Notes: generated by a model not told the origin, from the sequence alone. A stretch of DNA of 64,000 nucleotides from an uncultured Lachnospiraceae bacterium (GCA_910579085.1 CAJTRU010000005.1:1-64000), one strand, 5' to 3'; counted from the stretch's first letter, positions 55,643-64,000 are shown. Made by a program: numbers and translations.

Positions 55643-55981
55643 ATGATGGATGTTAAGTTATGTCTGGAAGAGACAGGAAAAAGGATTATGGAGAGGAGGA
55701 AGAAGATGGGGCTGACACAGGAGCAGTTAGCAGAAAAATGCGAATTGACAACACAGGCAGTCAGCTATTTTGAATCTGGAAAACGAGCCATGAGACCAGA
55801 AAATTTAATGAAAATTGCATCAGGTCTGGGTGTCAGTACAGATTATTTGTTGACAGGTGACATCATTGACAAGGACAAACTGCTGCTGTCTGAAAAGTTA
55901 GGCAAGCTTAATCCAAAAGAAGTAAGGCTTATTGAAAGTATCATTGATGAATGCATAGAGTTATATCATAGGGATGCATGA
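55643..55981 (+). CDS. XRE-family repressor (112 aa), probable master of the GTTGA-N6-TCAAC sites
   Basis: The ATG at 55643 is preferred: GGAAAGGA lies about 10 bases upstream, and a longer frame from 55559 would read through both operators. The HTH is clear (IMERRKKMGLTQEQLAEKCE, then LTTQAVSYFESGKRAMRPEN), and a C-terminal helical part follows (LNPKEVRLIESIIDECIELY). Such proteins bind palindromes of about this length. The link between this protein and the sites is inferred from position. Confidence 0.88.
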   Translation: MMDVKLCLEETGKRIMERRKKMGLTQEQLAEKCELTTQAVSYFESGKRAMRPENLMKIASGLGVSTDYLLTGDIIDKDKLLLSEKLGKLNPKEVRLIESIIDECIELYHRDA

Positions 55982-56160
55982 TGTATAATAACAGTATGTT
56001 GTAACTCAGAAACCCTTATATGAATAAAGCCAGCTGGCAGGGTTTGGTGTCAGCTGGTCTAAGCTTAGGTAACTGTACAATAGTTCTAAAAACATATATC
56101 CTCATCTTCTTCTCTTTTGTTTCTATTCTTATAATCTGCTATATATGAAAAAACTTTGAA

Positions 56161-56186
56161 CCTGCATTTTTGCAGGATTTTTTCTG
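56161..56186 (+). terminator. Terminator after the XRE gene
   Basis: CCTGCA-TTTT-TGCAGG followed by ATTTTTTCTG; it lies 180 bases beyond the stop codon. Confidence 0.7.
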
Positions 56187-56261
56187 TTTTTATTTTGGTA
56201 TTATTAATATGCAGGGAGTATAAGCCAGTAAAATGAAATTTTTGAAGGGAGGTAAATGTTT

Positions 56262-56948
56262 ATGGCAGATATGGATATGGTAATAGAAACAGGAGACATC
56301 AAAAGTGGATATATTGTTGATGGGATTATTACACCAGGGCTAAATCTTCTGGTTCTCCCCAAAAAACAAAGAGAACAATGTTTTAGCATGAGTTTCCCAT
56401 TATTTATTGCAAAATCCAAGGGAATTTGGAAAGAAGCAACAGCTGGCAGTGTTGTTTGGTTTTCGCTGGAAGAAAACAAAGAAAAATCAAGGCAGATGTT
56501 TGATGGTTATACTATGGTACATGGCCAGATTTTTGATATCTATGCTTATAAGAATGGATATTTTGGAAACAAAATCAAGGATACCATGGAAATTTTCTTG
56601 AAAGATAATCCACATATAAAGCTGGTGGTAATTGATTCCATTGAGGAAATTGTTAAAGGAGAAATTGGGCATATGGATTGTGGACATGCCTGTGAAATCC
56701 TGCATAACATGAGGCTGGCTGCTATCCAGAAGGAAGTACCAATTCTGGTAACGGTGTATGAAGAGGATTTTGGTGATGGGAGCAAGTGGGATGGGGTATC
56801 AGATGTAGTTATAAGGATTAAAGAAGGAGAAAACCCGGGAAGACATGAATATATACTCTATATGAAAGAAAAGGATAAAACTGGATCAAAACTGGAAATA
56901 GTTCTTGATTCTAAAAATGGTAACTGGAACTGGATAACAACTAAATAA
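56262..56948 (+). CDS. RepA/AAA_25-like ATPase with degenerate Walker A
   Basis: The start at 56262 is 9 bases after GGGAGG. The protein follows the RepA hexameric helicase/RecA-like layout: SGYIVDGIITPGLNLLVLP, then SVVWFSLEENKEKSRQMF, KLVVIDSIEEI (Walker B) and VPILVTVYEED. The phosphate loop should read GxxxxGK(S/T), but here PKKQREQC follows, so ATP binding is doubtful. Proteins of this kind act in plasmid replication. It may have become a DNA-binding or structural relative. Confidence 0.65.
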   Translation: MADMDMVIETGDIKSGYIVDGIITPGLNLLVLPKKQREQCFSMSFPLFIAKSKGIWKEATAGSVVWFSLEENKEKSRQMFDGYTMVHGQIFDIYAYKNGYFGNKIKDTMEIFLKDNPHIKLVVIDSIEEIVKGEIGHMDCGHACEILHNMRLAAIQKEVPILVTVYEEDFGDGSKWDGVSDVVIRIKEGENPGRHEYILYMKEKDKTGSKLEIVLDSKNGNWNWITTK

Positions 56949-57436
56949 CACTTACACCTTTATATTGGGCTGCAGCATTATAAGAAACACTTAATGTTAC
57001 AGTCTTTTTTTATTATAGGGAATGTTGCTGTTACAGACTGTATTTCTGCCAGTTCTGGGATGCAATGGCATGTGGTATCCTGATATCAGGATTGTAGACA
57101 GGAAGACATTTTTACATGATGGTATATGGACATGAAGTTAAAATGACATGTTGGAATGTCTATATGGTTACATGTCCATATGTAGCAAGGGTTACAAGCA
57201 TTCATGCAGGCTGTTTTACTTGTTTATATGCAGACATAATTGCAGTTTTTCATGCAAAGATGCTGTCAAAATGGTATATCTGTATGTTTGTAGATTTATA
57301 TGCAGACATGCTGTCTGGAAAACAGGCTGGCATGTGTTCAGGGTTGTTTGCCTGCATGTAGTTATAAATGCGGATTTTCATGTAGACTGGCAGACATTAT
57401 TACATAGTTTTTAGAAAAACGAAGGGAGGAAAGTAT
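56949..57436. other. Non-coding region ahead of parA with repeated CATG-centred motifs (centromere-like)
   Basis: TATGGACATG near 57125 and CATGTCCATA near 57171 form a perfect 10-bp inverted repeat. Variants of CATGTAG and TGCAGACAT recur at about 57178, 57233, 57303, 57355 and 57379, and CATGTAG recurs after the parA partner gene at 58688 and 58712. Repeats flanking parA and its partner resemble a partition site. ORFs in this region lack ribosome sites. Confidence 0.45.
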
Positions 57437-58204
57437 ATGAAAATTATATCTATATCAAACATTAAGGGTGGTGTGGGAAAGACAACAACAGCATCTGTAC
57501 TGGCTGTTGGGCTGGCTGAAAAAGGTTATAGGGTACTGTTAATTGACAGTGACCCACAAACAAACCTGACTATGTGCTTTATACAAGAACAAGCAGACTG
57601 TAAACCAAGCTTATACCATGTTTATAGCAATGGTGAAGCTGTTGATGATGTTAAAGTGGCAGTGAAAAATAACCTGGATTTAATAATTGGAGATTTTGAA
57701 TTATGTAATGCAGATCTTCAGTTTGCGAAAGCAGGAAGATTGAAAATGCTCAAGAAAGCAATTAAAAGCATTAATACAGAATATGACTTTGTGATCATTG
57801 ATACACCACCTAATCTTGGAGTACTGTCATTAAATGCCTTCATTGCCAGTGATTATATGGTTGTTCCCATGTCTGCAGATTCCTTTTCACTCAAGAGTGT
57901 AAGGCTGTTAAAAGAAACATTGGATGATGTTGCAGATGAGACAGAGAAAGAGCTGCCTGTTGCTGGTATCCTGCTGACACGGTATAACAACAGAACCAAT
58001 GTATCAAAGCTGTTGGAAAATTCTTTGAATTCTGCTGCTAAGTTATTGGGCACAAAAGTTTTTGAAAGTAGAATCAGACAGGCAGTTATATTGCAGGAAA
58101 GCCAGATTGCAAGAGAAGATTTATTTTCATATGCTGTAAATGCAAAAGTAACTGAAGATTATAGAGGATTTATTGACGAATTTCTGGAAAGGACAGGTGT
58201 ATGA
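57437..58204 (+). CDS. parA: ParA/Soj-type partition ATPase
   Basis: The deviant Walker A (KGGVGKTT, residues 10-17), A' motif (VLLIDSDPQTNLT) and Walker B (YDFVIIDTPPNL) are complete. At 255 aa it is a short type-Ib-like or Soj-like ParA without an N-terminal HTH. It moves plasmid copies apart together with a DNA-binding partner on a centromere. The start has GGGAGG ahead. The stop overlaps the next gene by 4 bases, typical of a parA-partner pair. Confidence 0.93.
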   Translation: MKIISISNIKGGVGKTTTASVLAVGLAEKGYRVLLIDSDPQTNLTMCFIQEQADCKPSLYHVYSNGEAVDDVKVAVKNNLDLIIGDFELCNADLQFAKAGRLKMLKKAIKSINTEYDFVIIDTPPNLGVLSLNAFIASDYMVVPMSADSFSLKSVRLLKETLDDVADETEKELPVAGILLTRYNNRTNVSKLLENSLNSAAKLLGTKVFESRIRQAVILQESQIAREDLFSYAVNAKVTEDYRGFIDEFLERTGV

Positions 58205-58626
58205 TTATGGGTGGGGTGAATATGAAACTGATGAAGGGTATAGATGATGCTGAAAGCCAGTTACAGAAAGAAAAACAAACAACAAAAACAGAAGAAGCAA
58301 TGAGGAAAGGGACAGGGACTGAAAATAACAAGGGAACTGTTAGAAACCCTCAGAAATCAGAGAAACAGCCAAGAATAAAGAAAAATACAGGGATGGGAAA
58401 AAACAATGAAAAGGAAACTGATAAGATGCTGAAGAAGCAGGTGTTTTCATTCAGAGCGGTGTTGGCTGACATATCAATTTGGAAAGCTTATGCAGTTGCA
58501 TCGGGAAAGACTATGGAAGATATATGCAATGCTGCTATGTATGAATATCTTAAGAAGCATAAGCTGGCAGGTGTAGAACAGGCAATCTTTGAAGCAATAA
58601 AGGCAAGGGATGCAAATGACAGGTAA
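58201..58626 (+). CDS. ParA partner, small basic DNA-binding-like protein (141 aa)
   Basis: A long Lys/Gln/Asn-rich N-terminus (residues 1-75) looks unstructured; the last 60 residues (QVFSFRAVLADISIWKAYAV, then MEDICNAAMYEYLKKH) look like a ribbon-helix-helix or helical DNA-binding domain. In type Ib partition systems the partner is a small RHH protein, which fits. The start overlaps the parA stop (ATGA); an ATG at 58222 is an alternative. Confidence 0.7.
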   Translation: MIMGGVNMKLMKGIDDAESQLQKEKQTTKTEEAMRKGTGTENNKGTVRNPQKSEKQPRIKKNTGMGKNNEKETDKMLKKQVFSFRAVLADISIWKAYAVASGKTMEDICNAAMYEYLKKHKLAGVEQAIFEAIKARDANDR

Positions 58627-58685
58627 CAGGCAGGGGAAAGAATGTAATTTGTTAATGTTGGTAAAAATAATGGAAAATCTTTGAT

Positions 58686-58716
58686 TTCATGTAGACATAC
58701 AAACATATCATCATGT
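58686..58716 (+). repeat. CATGTAG repeats after the parA partner gene
   Basis: CATGTAGACATACAAAC and CATGTAGGAG lie 24 bases apart and resemble motifs ahead of parA at 57355 and 57379. Confidence 0.4.
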
Positions 58717-58784
58717 AGGAGTGTTATCGTATTTACTGGAAGATAAGAATATAAGTATAGATTTCTTTAATTTTTTATCTAAAA

Positions 58785-58822
58785 AAAAGATGAGGTCTGC
58801 ATGGAAAATCTCATCTTTTTTA
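58785..58822 (+). terminator. Terminator of the parA operon
   Basis: AAAAGATGAG (58785-58794) pairs with CTCATCTTTT (58810-58819), then TTATAG. Confidence 0.75.
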
Positions 58823-58840
58823 TAGTAATTAGAGGACAAA

Positions 58841-59677
58841 GTGGTAAAACATACCATTAAGGACAGTGTTTTTACAAATTTATTTAAAGAGAAAAAATAT
58901 CTGGTGCAGCTGTTCCATGCACTCCATCCAGAAAGAAAAGGTGTTACAGAAGAGGATATCAAAGAAGTGACAGTCAGTAATGTCCTTGTGGATGACATCT
59001 ATAATGATGTGGGGTTCATGGTCGGGTCAACTTTGCTGGTACTGGTTGAATGCCAGTCTACCTGGACAGTGAATATCATATTTAGGGCATTGATGTATCT
59101 GGTACAGACATACAGGGAATATTTCAGGAAAACAAAACAGAACCTGTATAAAAGTAAAAAACTGGAAATGCCTGAACCAGAATTATATGTCATATATACT
59201 GGGAACAGGAAAACAAGACCAGAAGAAATTTCTTTGAAAGAAGAATTTTTTGATGGGAAAGACATTTGTATTGATGTTAAGGTAAAGATGGTGTATGATG
59301 GCAGGGATGGCGATATTATTAACCAGTATGTTGTATTCACTAAGGCATGTAATGAACAGGTGGAAGTTTATGGCAGGACCAGGAGGGCTATACAGGAAGC
59401 AGTCAGGATATGCAAGGATAAAAATGTCCTGAAGGAATATCTGGAAAGCAGGGAGCAGGAGGTGGTAGACATGATGATGGAACTGTATGACGAGCAGGAG
59501 ATACTTAAATCTTATGTTGAAAGCGAAAGGTTTGATGCTGAAAATGTTGCAAAAATTGAAACAGCCAAAAGATTCCTGAAGATGGGAAAACTTTCTGTTG
59601 AGGAAATTGCAACAGGTTCTGGACTTTCAATAGAAACTGTACTGGAGCTGCAGAAGGAACAGTTACAGATGGTATAA
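58841..59677 (+). CDS. Rpn-family putative nuclease (PD-(D/E)XK type)
   Basis: The order DSVFTNLFKEKKYLVQLFHAL, DIYNDVGFMVGSTLLVLVEC, WTVNIIFRALMYLVQTYREY and PELYVIYTGN matches Rpn/PDDEXK transposase-like nucleases (recombination-promoting nucleases). The C-terminus has a coiled-helical end with ETAKRFLKMGKLSVEEIATG. It starts at GTG after AGAGGA, just past the terminator, so it has its own transcript. Family members move often between genomes and favour recombination or limit phage. Confidence 0.85.
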   Translation: MVKHTIKDSVFTNLFKEKKYLVQLFHALHPERKGVTEEDIKEVTVSNVLVDDIYNDVGFMVGSTLLVLVECQSTWTVNIIFRALMYLVQTYREYFRKTKQNLYKSKKLEMPEPELYVIYTGNRKTRPEEISLKEEFFDGKDICIDVKVKMVYDGRDGDIINQYVVFTKACNEQVEVYGRTRRAIQEAVRICKDKNVLKEYLESREQEVVDMMMELYDEQEILKSYVESERFDAENVAKIETAKRFLKMGKLSVEEIATGSGLSIETVLELQKEQLQMV

Positions 59678-59732
59678 CCAAAAAATGTAATAAGGATAGT
59701 TATTTTGCTAAAACTATAAAAACAGTATGAGA

Positions 59733-59767
59733 GACAGGAAGTTCTGTGGTAACATCCTGTCTTTTGT
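59733..59767 (+). terminator. Terminator of the Rpn gene
   Basis: GACAGGA pairs with TCCTGTC over a 15-base loop and TTTTGTGTG follows. Confidence 0.65.
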
Positions 59768-60018
59768 GTGTTTTGGATTATTTGTATGTAATAGAAACAG
59801 GTATTAAAATAAACTGTTGATGGTTTCTTAATTATTCATATCTAGGCAGTGTTGCCTTTATAAAAATATATATACATTCATTGTGCTATGGAAAGTGCAG
59901 GTGCATGTTTGATGTTGCATATCCAAATACCTGTTTCTGCCAATATTTTCAGTAGTTCCTGTATAGTACAATAACAGAGAAATGGAAACATGGAAATACA
60001 GGAAAGGAGGTAAGATAA

Positions 60019-60750
60019 ATGGATGAAAGGCTAAAGGATATTGTGGATAATTTAGAATCCATGATAATTGGTTTAGATGAAGCATTCAAATTTCATTGTG
60101 ATATGTGTGGGAAGTGTTGTATACACAGGGAAGATATCCTGCTGTCACCAAAAGACATCTATAATATGGCTAAAGAATTGGGCATAAAAGCAGAAGAATT
60201 GTTTGAACAATATTGCGAAGTTTATGTGGGACAGGATTCCAGAGTTCCCATTGTTAGGTTGAAACCTCGTGGTTCAGTTAAAAGGTGTCCACTGCTAAAA
60301 AACAGGAAGTGTATGGTGCATAAGGCGAAACCAACAGTCTGTGCTATGTTCCCTATCGGCAGGTGTCTTATGGCAACAAATCCAAAAGAAGGTCTTAAGG
60401 ATATCAGCCAAGGCAAGTTCCAGTATATATTCAGCGATCCTGGGTGTGGGGATGCTTCAGAAACTCATACTGTTAGGGAATATCTGGAATCTTTTGGGAT
60501 ACCTGTGGAAGATGACTTTTTCCTGAAATGGCAGCAGGCAGTACTTGATATGGGTAATTTTTTCCGAAAAATTGAAAAAACTGTGAGCCATGAAACCATG
60601 GAACTGGTATGGAGAGCAGCCTTTATTGGGTTATATTTGCATTATGAAACTGAAAAAGACTTCATGCCACAGTTTGAAGACAATGTAAAGAATTTTTTTG
60701 ATATGCTGGATTCAGTTTTTCCAGAGGGAGGGGATAAACCAGTAATATAA
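60019..60750 (+). CDS. YkgJ-type cysteine-cluster protein
   Basis: HCDMCGKCCIHRED carries the CxxCxxCC core; later RCPLLKNRKCMVHKAKPTVC adds the second metal-binding set. Such proteins bind a metal or an iron-sulfur cluster; their role is unclear. The last 100 residues are helical. The ATG follows AAAGGAGG and a perfect terminator ends the transcript. The length of 243 aa is in the family range. Confidence 0.85.
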   Translation: MDERLKDIVDNLESMIIGLDEAFKFHCDMCGKCCIHREDILLSPKDIYNMAKELGIKAEELFEQYCEVYVGQDSRVPIVRLKPRGSVKRCPLLKNRKCMVHKAKPTVCAMFPIGRCLMATNPKEGLKDISQGKFQYIFSDPGCGDASETHTVREYLESFGIPVEDDFFLKWQQAVLDMGNFFRKIEKTVSHETMELVWRAAFIGLYLHYETEKDFMPQFEDNVKNFFDMLDSVFPEGGDKPVI

Positions 60751-60807
60751 GATAAATTTATATGGCAAAAGAGACCATTTAACCAGCTGGCAATGGTTGC
60801 AGGCATG

Positions 60808-60846
60808 GAAAAGGTCTTGGAAAAAATATTTTTTCCAAGACCTTTT
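60808..60846 (+). terminator. Terminator of the YkgJ-type gene
   Basis: AAAAGGTCTTGGAAAAAA pairs with its exact complement ending GACCTTTT, then CTTATT follows. Confidence 0.85.
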
Positions 60847-61150
60847 CTTATTCCAAATTGATCATTAATGGCATTTTTATATAAGAAATAGAGTAAATAG
60901 GAAAATGGTGATGGTATATTTCACTATGGGTATTTGGTAATCAAAGGAAAGTTAATGCTATCCCAAATTCAAAAAAAATTCAAAAAAGTAAAAAATATGC
61001 TAAAGTTTCAGATAAAATTCACCGATATAGAATATATGAATAAGAAATCAGGAGAGAAATATCCATTTCCCTGGCTCATTCATCTGAGAAATGAAACTAA
61101 AAATTCCTAGATTTCTAAGGAAAATCACTTGATAATATAGGGGGTGAATA
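60847..61150. other. Intergenic stretch, no gene seen
   Basis: An A-rich run with three AAATTCAAAAAA-type repeats lies near 60962-60995, possibly a bent upstream region for the 61151 gene. No gene is supported. Confidence 0.35.
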
Positions 61151-61936
61151 ATGGGAAAAAAACTTGATTTTGTAAGAGTTGCAGACCCAAACAAAGAGAT
61201 ACTGGCTGACCTTTTGGTGGCTGCTAAGGGGCCAGGAAGGACTATGAAGAAATTCGCAGCAGAGTGTGGAAGCAGCCAGCCTACCTTTTCGAGGATTGCA
61301 AACCAGTTATACAAAGGGCCTCTTTCAGATGAAATGGTAAAAGCAATTGCAGAGCATGCAGACCCTGGGAGTGGTGTCGGGCTTGATATGTTAATGGGGG
61401 CAAATGGGATGGCAAGGGTTGTGGATTCATCCACAGTTGTCCGGGATTCAAGAATGGAGGTAGAAAAAGAGTTTGTTAATGTAGTTATATCAAGGCTTGA
61501 AATGGATGGCAGCTTAATTGCCAACGAAATAGACCACCTTTTTCTGATTGGGACAACCCACAGATTTAAGCCCGATTTGCTGGTGAGGGTAAAATCAGCA
61601 ACAAATGGAAGCTACTTATGGGCATTTGAGCTTATTTTGCCAAAAATGGATTTATCTGGAAGGCAGGGTATAGATAATGGAGACCATTATAAACAGTCGG
61701 TAGCGGAGTATGGAAGATTATTTATAGAAAAAGTAGGCAGAATATTGCCCTTGTTTTACAATAGTGGCGAACCAATAGGAAAAATTTCATTTGTTGTTAC
61801 AGACGAAAAAGCTTTTGAATATTTAATTTCAGAATATGCAGAATATTACCGGGTACCATTTAAGGCATCATTTGTCTTGTATAACATAGAAAGGGAAGTT
61901 ATAGAAATGGAGACTGCATTGAAGAGTGCTGAATGA
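61151..61936 (+). CDS. HTH protein with possible degenerate nuclease-like C-terminus (261 aa)
   Basis: The N-terminal 65 residues hold an XRE-like HTH (MKKFAAECGSSQPTFSRIAN and LYKGPLSDEMVKAIAEHA). The C-terminal part has PDLLVRVKSATNGSYLWAFE followed by LILPK, which resembles PD-(D/E)XK in spacing but lacks the usual Lys after Glu. A final domain (VGRILPLFYNSGE) is unknown. The start has GGGGTG 6 bases ahead. The nuclease idea is weak; a regulator of unknown target is the safer view. Confidence 0.65.
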   Translation: MGKKLDFVRVADPNKEILADLLVAAKGPGRTMKKFAAECGSSQPTFSRIANQLYKGPLSDEMVKAIAEHADPGSGVGLDMLMGANGMARVVDSSTVVRDSRMEVEKEFVNVVISRLEMDGSLIANEIDHLFLIGTTHRFKPDLLVRVKSATNGSYLWAFELILPKMDLSGRQGIDNGDHYKQSVAEYGRLFIEKVGRILPLFYNSGEPIGKISFVVTDEKAFEYLISEYAEYYRVPFKASFVLYNIEREVIEMETALKSAE

Positions 61937-62005
61937 TAATTAGAGAGGAGTCCGATAAATCGGACATAACCATTAATCAATCAAAATGAAAAGAGAGGTA
62001 GTTTT

Positions 62006-62200
62006 ATGGAAACAATGCAGTTAAAATGTCCTGTTTGTAATGCCCGGTTAATTGATTCAGTTTCAGGTAATAGGTCAAAACTGGTACCTGAAGAGAATTT
62101 CAGGTCGGAATGGAGGCCTGATTATATCCAGAAATGCCCAAAATGCAAAAGGCAAATTGGAATAAAGAAATTAATTCCTGTTAACAGGAAGGTAAATTAA
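62006..62200 (+). CDS. Small zinc-ribbon protein (64 aa)
   Basis: Two CxxC pairs, KCPVCNAR and KCPKCKRQ, 35 residues apart, form a zinc ribbon. It has a good site (AGAGAGGTAG) and sits 69 bases after the HTH gene, with a GTCCGA/TCGGAC hairpin between them. Probably a small nucleic-acid-binding or adaptor protein. Confidence 0.7.
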   Translation: METMQLKCPVCNARLIDSVSGNRSKLVPEENFRSEWRPDYIQKCPKCKRQIGIKKLIPVNRKVN

Positions 62201-62237
62201 TACTTGGCACAGAGCACGATGCATCATGACATACGAG

Positions 62238-62283
62238 CCTGGCAGGTAGTTTGTAAAAAACTGTCTGCCAGGCTTTTATTTAT
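62238..62283 (+). terminator. Terminator after the zinc-ribbon gene
   Basis: GAGCCTGGCAGGTAG pairs with CTGTCTGCCAGGCTTT and is followed by TATTTATAAC. It lies inside the ATG-rich extension of the next ORF, showing that extension is not coding. Confidence 0.8.
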
Positions 62284-62362
62284 AACAGGAAATATTATTC
62301 TGGTTCAAGGAAGTATAATTAAAATGCTGGCTCCCAGGCTGACAGGGGAGAAAGGAGCATAT

Positions 62363-62902
62363 ATGGCTGGATATAATGGTTATAGAATGAGCAACAATGC
62401 GGTTCAGGCATATGAAGATGGGGAAATGCCGATGTCAAAATGGACGAAAGCTGCTATTATTGCCAACATTAAAGAACAGGCAGATGATGGAGGGTTATCA
62501 CTGAAATGCAGCCTTACGGTTTTAAAAAAAATTCCAGCAGGAGTCCTGAGAGACAGGTGTTTGTACAGGTCATCATGGCATCATACTGGAAAATATTACC
62601 ACGAAACAGATTTTTATTCTTTGGATACTTCCGCTATTGAAGAACTGACAAATGAAGATTTGCAGCAGATGGCACTGGATTATAAGGAAGAGCAGGAAAG
62701 GATAAAAAGGGAGAAAGCGGAAGATACAGGAAAAAAATGTGAATGTACCTTTTTAGTATGGCCAAGTTTCGGAAAACGTGCAAGACCAGAAGAAATCACG
62801 GAAGTTGGGATTATAAAGGGTAACTGGTTTTATCGACCCAATGGCAGGAAAAAGTCTATTTATGCAAGGGGATTCAGGGAAATAAGGGAGATTAGCGAAT
62901 AG
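62363..62902 (+). CDS. Hypothetical mobile-element protein (179 aa)
   Basis: The start at 62363 is chosen because GAAAGGAG is 7 bases ahead; a longer frame from 62204 crosses the terminator. It begins MAGYNGYRMSNNAVQAYEDG, then EMPMSKWTKAAI, KKIPAGVLRDRCLYRSSWHH and, at the C-terminus, RPEEITEVGIIKGNWFYRPN. It has no clear membrane segment. The pattern is common in Lachnospiraceae mobile elements, but I do not know a function. Confidence 0.65.
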   Translation: MAGYNGYRMSNNAVQAYEDGEMPMSKWTKAAIIANIKEQADDGGLSLKCSLTVLKKIPAGVLRDRCLYRSSWHHTGKYYHETDFYSLDTSAIEELTNEDLQQMALDYKEEQERIKREKAEDTGKKCECTFLVWPSFGKRARPEEITEVGIIKGNWFYRPNGRKKSIYARGFREIREISE

Positions 62903-63828
62903 TAACGGAATTAAAAAATCTGCCCCAAGATGGGCGGAAAGCCACAAAGGCCTGCCGGGAGCCTTAAATTCCCGGCCCATAATAAAAGCTGGTGATAAAC
63001 TCAAAGACTTCAAACAGGAGCAGGCAGGAAAATATGATGATAACTTTGTATATTTGTCTAGGAAGCTGAAAAACCTTACTTCCTGAAAAAACATAAAATT
63101 TTTCGGGATGAAACCGGTAATTAGTAAATATCAAGTTATGTTTTGTAAAAAAACATTAATTTTACTAAATGCTAAATTATTATATCTAGCTAGATATTTA
63201 ATTTATGATGTATTGGTTAAGGAGTAATAGCACATGAAAAAATAATTCTACAACTCAAAGCAGGAATTTGTAGATTGTCATACCGAAGGATATGGTGGAA
63301 GTTGCAAAACTATTCACGAAACCAGTAATCAAGAAAATTATAATTGTACATAATGAAAGGGTGTTTGTTATAGAAGGTGGGCTGATGATATATGTCTGGC
63401 CAGCATATCAAGGGAAGATGTCAATCAGGATGCAATGGAGATTTATATTGACAGGGGTGTATTAGGGGTAAGGTTTTTTACAGATATTGTAAATAATAAG
63501 TTTAGGATGGAAAGAGGGAATACAGAAGAAGATTTGCGATGGTTTTACTGATGCTGAAGCCCAGAGGAATGATTAATCCGCTAATATTAGAATAGATGTG
63601 TAAGTTAGTGTTCCGAAAGCTTTACTGGAATGAAAGAAGGATAAATGTTGCAAAATGAACAGAAAATAGAGGTAAAAGTGAAATTCAGGAAGTGGGAAAA
63701 GCCGGTGGGGTTACCCCACAGCAGGATATGGGACAGACTTGTTACAAGGGGTGGGGATTTGTCCCAAAATCATAATAGAGGCTTGGGAGTTCCTAAGAGG
63801 ACACAGAATGACAGGGAGGTGGCTGGAT
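62903..63828. other. Region of decayed coding sequence upstream of the excisionase
   Basis: A start-less frame reads RWAESHKGLPGALNSRPIIK and ends KNLTS at 63084. CCGGGA-N8-TCCCGG makes a hairpin near 62958. Near 63385-63550 another frame reads DDICLASISREDVNQDAMEI and ends EDLRWFY without a start. TGGGACA near 63728 faces TGTCCCA near 63770. A 63-aa ORF at 63645-63836 has a weak ribosome site and could be a leader. I read this as gene debris plus control sequence near an element end. Confidence 0.4.
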
Positions 63829-64000
63829 ATGAATGAAACTTTAGGTACCAGGCATGAAAAAACTTTAATGCCTGGTGAAAAATATAACCTAACAATCAAG
63901 GAAGCAGCAGCATATTTTTCAATTGGTGAGAAGAAACTGCGGAGGATTGCAGAAGAAAACCATGAGGCGGGTTTTGTGCTCATGAATGGAAGCCATATGC
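63829..64000 (+). CDS. Tn916-type excisionase, cut by the window edge
   Basis: The visible 57 residues read YNLTIKEAAAYFSIGEKKLR, then RIAEENHEAGFVLMNGSHM, the winged-helix pattern of Tn916-family Xis. GGGAGG lies 9 bases before the ATG. In such elements the integrase follows directly, so one is expected just outside the window. Excisionase directs the integrase toward excision. This is evidence for an integrative element near the right edge. Confidence 0.85.
   Translation, partial: MNETLGTRHEKTLMPGEKYNLTIKEAAAYFSIGEKKLRRIAEENHEAGFVLMNGSHM

Noticed and set aside
57116..57414. 81- and 88-aa ORFs ahead of parA
   Set aside because: Two frames are open at once because of the CATG-rich repeats; codon use is unlike neighbours.
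62204..62362. N-terminal extension of the 62363 gene
   Set aside because: A strong terminator hairpin lies inside it and the better ribosome site is at 62352-62358.

Overview
The window is AT-rich (low-GC Gram-positive) DNA. AGGAGG-type ribosome sites, a BspA-like leucine-rich surface protein, a VaFE-type adhesin fragment, DUF4358/MBOAT/DHHW surface genes and a Tn916-type excisionase together suggest a Clostridia gut or rumen bacterium, most likely Lachnospiraceae (inference from protein style, not from a marker gene). Plasmid-type genes dominate the backbone: RepL-like initiator, iteron-like array, Toprim primase, resolvase, ParA with a partner, MazF-like and MqsR/Panacea toxin-antitoxin genes, and a solitary C5 methyltransferase. 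The window is therefore probably part of a large plasmid, an integrated plasmid or a plasmid-like integrative element. Layout: 0.5-3.5 kb holds a dying TniA/TniB/TniQ (Tn7/Tn5053-type) transposon. 4.2-4.9 kb holds an HExxH protein. 5.9-15.3 kb is a replication and maintenance block: primase, RepL, an array of interrupted CATCA/TGATG palindromes, three small cysteine-rich proteins ending in an LPF motif, an integrase-like protein lacking catalytic residues, a serine recombinase, a MazF-like toxin and a second ClpX that seems to start at ATA. 15.6-17.9 kb is a decayed signal peptidase plus hypothetical-gene pair, the first gene split by an IS5-type element. 18.1-26.1 kb is the most unusual part, a very AT-rich island: an XRE regulator, a decayed TIR fragment, a TIR-methyltransferase fusion, tRNA-His(GTG), then a tight operon of complete HisRS, a DapF/histidine-racemase-like epimerase, a GNAT, a small unknown protein and a fusion of an M15 D,D-dipeptidase with a complete long-form HisG. 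Four of these products point to histidine. A second, better preserved copy of the signal peptidase plus hypothetical pair lies on the far side in the same orientation (26.2-27.1 kb), so the island is bracketed by diverged direct repeats. 27.2-30.8 kb holds two IS elements back to back. 30.9-46.2 kb is a surface block: PBECR4-like protein, divergent SGNH hydrolases, DUF4358, MBOAT acyltransferase, DHHW/AlgX-like protein, a membrane-tethered ECF sigma factor, and two secreted proteins, the last split by an IS630 element. 46.6-64 kb is again mobile-element backbone: C5 methyltransferase, MqsR/PanA-like module, a tandem array of four 52-56 aa paralogues, an XRE regulator with two operators, a RepA-like ATPase with a degenerate Walker A, ParA and partner, an Rpn nuclease, a YkgJ-type protein, and a truncated excisionase at the right edge. 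Regulation: a palindrome GTTGA-N6-TCAAC occurs twice upstream of the XRE gene at 55.6 kb, once over the promoter of the four-gene array (52.85 kb) and once over the promoter of the SGNH operon (33.18 kb), suggesting one regulon across 22 kb. A second shared box, CCATATTAAT, precedes the primase, RepL, two Cys-rich proteins and, more weakly, the integrase-like gene.
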